The notes under the pieces: model-generated
Told to the model about the DNA's origin: nothing
What the model saw: only the letters and a program-made list of their open reading frames with translations
The model's database searches: none
Translations under genes and position numbers: made by a program
Part shown: positions 57,124 to 64,000 of the stretch, in pieces
Position numbering within the stretch: position 1 is the first letter of the stretch
Layout of the letters: each line of letters begins with the position of its first letter
Assembly: GCA_026008535.1 (NCBI GenBank)
Contig: BRKX01000007.1
Location: 57,835,001-57,899,000 of the forward strand
Source of the DNA: Perilla frutescens
Lineage: Eukaryota > Streptophyta > Magnoliopsida > Lamiales > Lamiaceae
Reading direction: 5' to 3'
DNA: 64,000 nucleotides

Positions 57124-58283
57124 TGATACGACCCGGACTATGCTAGGACGAATCTTGAGAACGTAGCGGAAGACTTAAGAATCGAAACACGTCAGAATTA
57201 AGAAGGATTCAATCCGACTCGACAAACAACGAAAAATTACGACAAACTAGACAACTAGAGTACGTAGAGAACGACACGAACTATGTAACACAAACCAAGG
57301 GCGTAAGGGCTGGAATGGATCGTGTATAGGGGCTGGAATTATGGAGAGGATTTCGTGTGTGATGTTAGGGTGAAGAATGGCTAAGGTAGATAGGGTATGA
57401 TAAGGATTGGATAAACTTACGTTATATATGCTCCAAACGTCGCGTAGAACACGTATATGCAAATCTGATCCGGAACGGTTTGGAATGGCTTGATACTCGA
57501 GCTATGAATTCTTGGAAGGATGTTGAGATGGACGAAGATGATGATGGATGTTGTTGAAGGCGGCTGGACGGTGGTGATTGGTAGATGCGAATCACAACCC
57601 GAAAGTTGCCTTGAATCTCGAACGTACACAAGGCCAAATTCTTTAAGTTGATCTTCAAGTAGCGAGTTTCCGACGATCCCTCGAACGTGGACGGCGAATT
57701 CCCTTTGTAAAACTTAGAGATGCTAAATCTAAGAGTATGAATTTAATTATCTAAACTCACAAAAGATTAAACGGGGAGAGACGATATTGAAAGCAAATGC
57801 TTAATAATCAAATATAGTCTAAAGTAACAATGTGACATGGTTCCCCTATTTATAAGCCTAAGGGGGAACGAAATTATGCATAAAAAAAGCTTAAAATTGA
57901 TCCAAAAGGGATCTCTAACTATACTAGGAAGTTCCCTAAACTAGAATTCTATTCAAGGTAGGAAATTGCCTTAAATACAATTCTAGTCAAACCTATTTAA
58001 ATAATGGACGAAAATTACATTAAATTAAATAAAAATCTGAACTAAACTATAGACTAACATAATTAAATAAATACTATAGTCTAAATAAAATTCAACCCCT
58101 TAATTAAATAACTAAGGGACGAAAATTCCATGCAACGCGAATCTGCCATGCATGCACAATTTGATGAGTTCTATCTTCATGCATTACTCTTCAAATCTTG
58201 ATCTCCAATCTTTGATTATTAACAAAGTAGTAATCTTTGGGATGCTCTCAATTCCTTTGTCATCTTCGAACTTCTTACATACA
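57124..58283 (-). mobile_element. Middle LTR of element I, truncated at its U3 start
   Basis: Family II LTR as in 53612-54876, but ending inside the tail-coding part at CTTACATACA. Joined there to a family V LTR end with no TSD. Confidence 0.88.
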
Positions 58284-59183
58284 CGAACACACGTCGACAC
58301 ACGTAAGTTTTTGTGTCTTCGATGACTTAAACAATCAAAGAAAATATGCGGAAGAATTATTGAACAAACTAGACGACTAAGACTCAACTAAAATACCTAG
58401 ACAATGACACACGAAATAACACAATATCCAAACAAGATGGGGGCTGTTTTTGGACGATTATGATGATGATGTGGAGGATGGAATTTCGATGGTGTGTATT
58501 GGTTTAGAATGGCTTGAGTAGATAGGGTATGTTAGAGATACGATGGACTTACGGATTGAACGGGATGACGATGAACTTGAACACGATGGGGCTGGCCTTG
58601 AGACGGACGTAGATGTTGATGATTGACGTCGATTATGGCTGGATGGTAGTTGGTTTGTAGATGTGAATTACAACCCAAAAGTTGCCTTGAATCTCGAACG
58701 TACACAAGGCCAAATTCTTTAAGTTGCTCTTCGTATAGTGAGTTTCCGACGATCCCTCGAACGTGGACGGTGAATTCCCTTTGTAAAACTTAGAGATGCT
58801 AAATCTAAGAGTATGAATTTAATTATCTAAACTCACAAAAGATTAAACGGGGAGAGACGATATTGAAAGCAAAGGCTTAATAATCAAATATAGTCTAAAG
58901 TAACAATGTCACATGGATCCCCTATTTATAACAATAGGTGGATCGAAAATCTAAGGTCTAATGGACGAAAATAAGGAGTCCAATTTGAACTAGAATTGGA
59001 CTTTGACTACTTCCTAAACTAGAATTCTATTTAAGGTAGATTTTGTAGATCTTGCCTTATCTAAAAATCTGGTCAAAATTCTATCTAAAATAACCGAAAA
59101 TTATCAACTAAAAATCTGCAAAATTCGTCCAAATCATAATAAAATAAAATACTATATTCTAATAAATCAATCCCCTTAATTGG
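58284..59183 (-). mobile_element. Family V LTR fragment, minus strand
   Basis: Similar to 51400-52340 in reverse. Both tips are missing (about 25 bp at the U5 end, ~300 bp at the U3 start). Sits between the truncated LTR and the duplicated leader of element I. Confidence 0.82.
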
Positions 59184-59888
59184 GGTGGACGAAAATTTGA
59201 AGGGAGGAAGTGTATGTGGAAGGTTTGGAAGGATTTGGATGGAAGAAAGCTAGAAAAAGAAAGAATTAGATGTATTTTTGAAGTTCCCAAATAGAATAGG
59301 AATCCAAAAATAAATCCCAAATGTAGAAGGAAAGAAATAGGAAAGAAGAAGGAAAGAAAGATTAGGTAATTTGGAAAGTCTTACACAATTGTGACACAAT
59401 CTAAATATCCTAATTGAACTAGACTCTAAAAGGAAAGAACCAAAAATAATTTACAACTCAAAAGGAAACTACCAAAATAAAATAAAAACTTGGAAGGAAA
59501 GTTTCAAAAATAAAACAAGACTCTAAAGGAAGTTACCAACTAAGGAATTATCCTAGAAGGAAACTACCAAAATTAAAATAGAACTTAGAAGGAAAGTTCC
59601 AAAAATAAAATAGACTCACAAGGTAACTACCAAATAAGATGAAATACTAAAAGGAAATTACCAAAATAAATCAAGACTCAAATGGTAACACAATGAATAT
59701 ACCTCTTTTCGACGGCTTTTTCTCTTTTTTTTTGTCGATGCTCTTTTTTTTTCAATTGATAGCTATGCTATTACAACTCGATAAAATAAAAAAATAAAGA
59801 AGACATGTAAGACGACACGTAGGATAAAAATGACACGTCGGATTGAACCACGACCAGCAGAGCTGACGTGGCTCTGATGCCAAATTTA
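59184..59888 (-). other. Second copy of the element I leader
   Basis: Matches 56397-57123 almost base for base, with a short deletion in the T-rich tract (59705-59715). PBS at about 59870-59882 (minus). Gag and the TACACC repeats are missing from this copy. Confidence 0.87.
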
Positions 59889-61153
59889 TGATACGACCCG
59901 GACTATGCTAGGACGAATCTTGAGAACGTAGCGGAAGACTTAAGAATCGAAACACGTCAGAATTAAGAAGGATTCAATCCGACTCGACAAACAACGGAAA
60001 ATTACGACAAACTAGACAACCAGAGTACGTAGAGAACGACACGAACTATGTAACACAAACCAAGGGCGTAAGGGCTGGAATGGATCGTGTATAGGGGCTG
60101 GAATTATGGAGAGGATTTCGTGTGTGATGTTAGGGTGAAGAATGGCTAAGGTAGATAGGGTATGATAAGGATTGGATAAACTTACGTTATATATGCTCCA
60201 AACGTCGCGTAGAACACGTATATGCAAATCTGATCCGGAACGGTTTGGAATGGCTTGATACTCGAACTATGAATTCTTGGAAGGATGTTGAGATGGACGA
60301 AGATGATGATGGATGTTGTTGAAGGCGGCTGGACGGTGGTGATTGGTAGATGCGAATCACAACCCGAAAGTTGCCTTGAATCTCGAACGTACACAAGGCC
60401 AAATTCTTTAAGTTGATCTTCAAGTAGCGAGTTTCCGACGATCCCTCGAACGTGGACGGCGAATTCCCTTTGTAAAACTTAGAGATGCTAAATCTAAGAG
60501 TATGAATTTAATTATCTAAACTCACAAAAGATTAAACGGGGAGAGACGATATTGAAAGCAAAGGCTTAATAATCAAATATAGTCTAAAGTAACAATGTGA
60601 CATGGTTCCCCTATTTATAAGCCTAAGGGGGAACGAAATTATGCATAAAAAAAGCTTAAAATTGATCCAAAAGGGATCTCTAACTATACTAGGAAGTTCC
60701 CTAAACTAGAATTCTATTCAAGGTAGGAAATTGCCTTAAATACAATTCTAGTCAAACCTATTTAAATAATGGACGAAAATTACATTAAATTAAATAAAAA
60801 TCTGAACTAAACTATAGACTAACATAATTAAATAAATACTATAGTCTAAATAAAATTCAACCCCTTAATTAAATAACTAAGGGACGAAAATTCCATGCAA
60901 CGCGAATCTGCCATGCATGCACAATTTGATGAGTTCTATCTTCATGCATTGCTCTTCAAATCTTGATCTCCAATTTTTGATTATTAACAAAGTAGTAATC
61001 TTTGGGATGCTCTCAATTCCTTTGTCATCTTCGAACTTCTTACATACAAATGCTTGGAAAAATCCTTGCAATTGTATTGCTCGAAGTCGTGTAAATGGAC
61101 CACGTATTTGCAGCTCCGGATTAAGTTCTTCAAGGCTTTTCGTGGCTTCATCA
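59889..61153 (-). mobile_element. 5' LTR of element I (family II)
   Basis: 1265 bp, TGATACGACCCGG to GGCTTCATCA, followed by TSD GTGCA 61154-61158. One of its few differences from 53612-54876 is in the tail ORF (N for D at IKNWRSRFEE). Confidence 0.93.
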
Positions 61154-61158
61154 GTGCA

Positions 61159-62556
61159 TGTGGACCGATCTATGCTCTTTGTTGCTCTAAATCTCGTTCA
61201 CATGATGGATGTTTTGTGCATGAGAGGTTCATGTTCAAGGGTTCACAGTTGTGTATTCCTAAGTCTTCTATGCGTGAGTTGTTAGTTCTTGAATCGCATG
61301 CGGGAGGTTTAATGGGTCACTTTGACGTGTCAAAAACATTAGACTTGCTACATGAACACTTTTATTGGGTGCATATGAGACATGATGTTGAGAATGTGTG
61401 TAGTAGATGTATAACTTGCAAGAAATTGAAATCTACTTCACATCCTTTTGGTCTATACACTCCTCTACCAGCCCCGTCTTCCCCGTGGATTGATTTATCT
61501 ATGGATTTCATATTAGGTTTACCACGATCTAGGTCTGGTCGAGATTCTATCTTTGTTGTAGTTGATAGGTTTTCCAAGATGTCTCATTTCATTGCATGTA
61601 GGAAAACCGATGATGCAGTACACATAGCCAATCTGTTCTTTATACATGTTGTGCGTTTACATGGAATACCTAGAACTATTGTTAGTGATAGGGATTCTAA
61701 GTTTCTTGCACATTTTTGGCGTGTACTATGGGGTAAGTTAGGTACCAAATTGTTGTTTTCTACTGCATGTCATCCACAAACTGATGGACAAACTGAAGTA
61801 GTTAATCGCACTTTAGGTACTTTGCTGCGTGCTTTAGTTAAAAACAACTTGAAATCATGGGAAGATTGTTTGCCATATGCTGAATTTGCCTATAATAGAG
61901 TTGTGCATTCATCTACCAATATGTCCCCGTTTGAAGTTGTTTATGGTTTTAATCCGCTAACGCCTAATGATCTGTTGCCTTTACCTGTTGAGCATCTAAC
62001 AAGTGTTAAAGGTACAAGAAAAGCGGAACAAGTTAAGGAGACGCATGAGAAGGTACGTGCGCGTATTGAAGCCGTTGGCGCACGTAATGCTGTTCAAAAG
62101 AATAAATGGTGCAAGCAAGTGATTTTCCAGCCTGGAGATCGCGTTTGGATTCATCTGAGTCCTGGACGGTTTCCCAACTTGAGCAAATCGAAATTGATGC
62201 CTAGAGGAGATGGACCGTTCACCGTGCTGAGTCGAGTCAATGATAATGCATATCGCATTGATTTACCCGGTGAGTATAAGTGTTCGTCTACATTTAATGT
62301 TGCTGACTTATCTCCCTTTTCTGCAGATGATGAGTCCCCGAATTCGAGGACGAATTCTTTTCAGCAGGGGGGGAATGATGAGGTAGTGCAAGACAATGAA
62401 GAAGATGATCCGGAGCTGCAGTTTAAAGGTCCAATGACGCGTTTGCGAGCTAAGAAGTTGCAAGCTTATTTACAAGCTTCTATTCGTCGCAAATTTGAGT
62501 TGCATGAAGATAAAGTGAAGAGCAGCCCAAGATGGATCACCATGCTTATCTATTAA
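61159..62556 (+). CDS. H integrase and LTR tail (last part of PR-X-IN ORF)
   Basis: Continues H in frame after element I: CGPIYALCCSKSRSHDG, then the integrase HHCC region (HAGGLMGHFDV ... CSRCITCKK), the core with SMDF, SDRDSKF and GQTEVVNR, the GPF-like module and FNVADLSPF. SRTNSFQQGGND is coded over the PPT (62362-62375), then GPMTRLRAKKLQ in the LTR. An extra T near 62545 ends the tail early (MLIY stop) compared with the LTR at 2223. All three integrase catalytic residues are present, so the integrase could be functional while the protease of the same element is not. The frame before 61159 reads element I and is not integrase. Confidence 0.88.
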   Translation, partial: CGPIYALCCSKSRSHDGCFVHERFMFKGSQLCIPKSSMRELLVLESHAGGLMGHFDVSKTLDLLHEHFYWVHMRHDVENVCSRCITCKKLKSTSHPFGLYTPLPAPSSPWIDLSMDFILGLPRSRSGRDSIFVVVDRFSKMSHFIACRKTDDAVHIANLFFIHVVRLHGIPRTIVSDRDSKFLAHFWRVLWGKLGTKLLFSTACHPQTDGQTEVVNRTLGTLLRALVKNNLKSWEDCLPYAEFAYNRVVHSSTNMSPFEVVYGFNPLTPNDLLPLPVEHLTSVKGTRKAEQVKETHEKVRARIEAVGARNAVQKNKWCKQVIFQPGDRVWIHLSPGRFPNLSKSKLMPRGDGPFTVLSRVNDNAYRIDLPGEYKCSSTFNVADLSPFSADDESPNSRTNSFQQGGNDEVVQDNEEDDPELQFKGPMTRLRAKKLQAYLQASIRRKFELHEDKVKSSPRWITMLIY

Positions 62557-62958
62557 TGATGAAGAAGGTATCATGAAGACGTGAGAAGAAGAATCACGCC
62601 ATTTGGACGTGTGCATAAAAAGTTATACGCGTTTGCATGGGAAATCGGGAGATGCTGTTTTTCAAGCAAAGGTGGTAATATTAATTGTACCATGGGCCAC
62701 GAAATTATTCATGTTAATCCAGCCCATGATCGAGTTCCAAGGTCCAAGATGGTGTGGAAATACAGGCCCAAATCCATTGTGGGATTTATCCTTATCTAGT
62801 TAGATTTAGATAGATTTTTGTTATCTTATTTTTGGTATCTTTTGATTTTATCCTAGATTGCTTAGGATTAGTATTTTTTGATGTTTATCTAGTTAATTAG
62901 GGTTAATTTTCGTTCATAATCTCTCCTATAAATAGGAGCACCCTGTGACATTCATAAT
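62376..62958 (+). mobile_element. 3' LTR of H (family I), truncated
   Basis: TGATGAGGTAGTGC directly after PPT. Runs through the TATA box (TCCTATAAATAGGAGC near 62927) and stops at CATTCATAAT, where a family IV LTR begins. Confidence 0.88.
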
Positions 62959-63290
62959 TGATACGAACCCGAAAAGCATAAAAGAATCAAATCCAAGAAT
63001 GCTATTGAGAGCTTCAAAGATAATCATGTTGTTCAAGATTAAAGATTGGAGATCAAGATTTGAAGAACACAAAGTGCATGAAAGTATTCAGATATTTTGG
63101 GCAGCCCATGAAGATCAAATATTCAGCTCGAGATTGATCACCATGCTATCATTTGATGATGAAGAAGGAAGCATGAAGACGTGAGAAGAAGAACGACGCC
63201 ATTTGGATGTGTACATCAAAAGTTATACGCGTTTGCATGGGAAATCGGGAGATGCTATTTTTCATGCAAAGGTGGCAAGGATTATATTAC
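62959..63290 (+). mobile_element. Family IV LTR, 5' part only
   Basis: TGATACGAAC start with possible TSD left copy ATAAT. Carries the DWRSRFEEHK tail frame (62945-63184). Stops at GATTATATTAC, where Tekay-like leader sequence begins; no LTR edge or TSD is seen there, so this is a secondary break. Confidence 0.83.
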
Positions 63291-63978
63291 AAAATCTCAT
63301 AATCCGCTCATCGTGATATACATGTGGCAGTTATTCTGAGCCGTAAGTTTATGTTCAGTCATCAAAATGAAACGTTTCCTCAGTCAAACTATGTTCTCAA
63401 CAATCTCATAAGTGTTTACAAATTCAGCCTAAGTTCAGCAACTATAGGCTAAGTTAATCTTACATTCTCCCACTTTCAAGTTCTTGTACTCATCCAAGAG
63501 TATGAACAATAAACACATTCCGGCTATCAAGGTTTACAGTATGCATTCCGCACGTTCCCAACATCACAAGTATGCACAAGGCATATATAAACAAGTTCGT
63601 ACATATATGTAACCAACATAGTTTTTCGGCAACAATCAGTATGCTCACAGACATATTTCAAACCAGTATGCTATCACCATAGCAACAGAGTACGCAATCA
63701 GCGTAGTTAATCAGAGTATGCAATCAGCATAATAATCAATCTTTCGAGGAATTCCCGTCAACACGGCGAATCCTAATCTTTCATTTTCAGACAAACATAA
63801 CATTTCAACAGTTAATGTAAACTTTTAAAAACTAAAAACCGCATAAAAACATGCGTACCTTTTAGCTGTTGCGTGAGTGACGAGCTGAGGGCTTATATAA
63901 TATCACACGGAATTTCAATGAAAGACGAAATAAGACCCAGCAGGTCTGCAGAGTTGCAAACCTGCTCTGATACCACTT
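63291..63978 (-). other. Leader of a Tekay-like element, minus strand
   Basis: Non-coding, with many short AGTATGC...GCATAGT-like units (63535-63735). PBS (minus) TGGTATCAGAGC at 63964-63975, 3 nt from the LTR, followed by an AGCAGGT/ACCTGCT hairpin. Coding parts, if any remain, were lost at 63290. Confidence 0.8.
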
Positions 63979-64000
63979 TGTAGCGCCCCGGTCCCGAAAG
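63979..64000 (-). mobile_element. Start of a Tekay-like 5' LTR (runs off the window)
   Basis: TGTAGCGCCCCGGTCCCG on the plus strand, equal to the reverse complement of the end of the solo LTR 21295-24134. Confidence 0.88.

Larger units (their letters stand above)
53612..61153 (-). mobile_element. Family II gag-only element I as a three-LTR tandem, minus strand
   Basis: TSD GTGCA on both sides (53607-53611, 61154-61158). Order on the plus strand: LTR 53612-54876, internal with gag, PBS 57105-57117, truncated LTR 57124-58283, family V LTR fragment, second leader 59184-59888, LTR 59889-61153. A single insertion would have two LTRs; the extra LTR and leader indicate recombination after or during insertion. 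Confidence 0.9.

Overview
The window is plant nuclear DNA, and I find no host gene in it. Nearly all of it consists of LTR retrotransposons of the Ty3/Gypsy superfamily. Evidence: LTRs bounded by TGAT...ATCA or TGTA...TACA, 5-bp target-site duplications (TSDs), primer binding sites complementary to initiator tRNA-Met (TGGYATCARAGC), purine tracts touching the 3' LTR, and Gag, protease (PR), reverse transcriptase (RT), RNase H (RH) and integrase (IN) domains of plant type. The main lineage has TGATG/CATCA ends and a polyprotein that reads through the polypurine tract (PPT) into the 3' LTR, finishing in a GPxTRLRAxxLQ-like tail. I recognise that as CRM-like chromovirus architecture (inference). 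A second lineage, Tekay/Del-like by its integrase tail and chromodomain remnant, has 2.5-2.8 kb LTRs. If the CRM-like call is right, the locus could be (peri)centromeric.

I call the TGAT-type LTR families by their first bases: I (TGATGAGxT), II (TGATGAAGCC), III (TGATAAGACC), IV (TGATACGAAC), V (TGATGAGGACATC). Family I includes autonomous gag-PR-RT-RH-IN elements: K (minus, 5781-12682) and F (plus, 41999-49742), each broken by a 2-nt indel. Family I also includes two elements, H and E, that lack gag and RT/RH and keep PR, an unknown spacer 'X' and IN. Families II, III and IV include gag-only elements (TR-GAG type): I (minus, 53612-61153), N (19330-26657), the family III element (32791-36940), G (14516-53071) and J (4148-5780). 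Family V is seen only as LTRs.

Layout: 1-12682 holds fragments A, L, J and the near-complete element K. At 12683 K meets, head to head, the truncated 5' LTR of H. H runs to 62958 but is opened by two insertions. The first is G (TSD CAAGA); the second is the tandem element I (TSD GTGCA). Inside the leader of G sits a split family II solo LTR (TSD TGGTC). Inside that LTR is E (TSD CTTAG). Inside the integrase of E is an 18.7-kb family III/II/Tekay complex (TSD CAATA). Inside that complex is a solo family I LTR (TSD TCATA), itself split by a solo Tekay-like LTR (TSD CCTTG). F lies in the gag of G (TSD ATTAC), and a solo family V LTR lies in the 3' LTR of G (TSD CTATA). The right edge, 62959-64000, is a family IV LTR fragment followed by the leader of another Tekay-like element that runs off the window.

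The most interesting reading is a set of complementary elements. Some have everything, some have only Gag, and some have only protease and integrase. All share termini, PPT, PBS region and LTR-encoded tails. Conserved cis signals support the set: an invariant GTAAGT in U5 of every TGAT-type LTR examined, paired in family I with a splice-acceptor-like site just before the start codon; a hairpin over the PBS with compensatory changes; and mosaic LTRs that look like strand transfer between different element RNAs.
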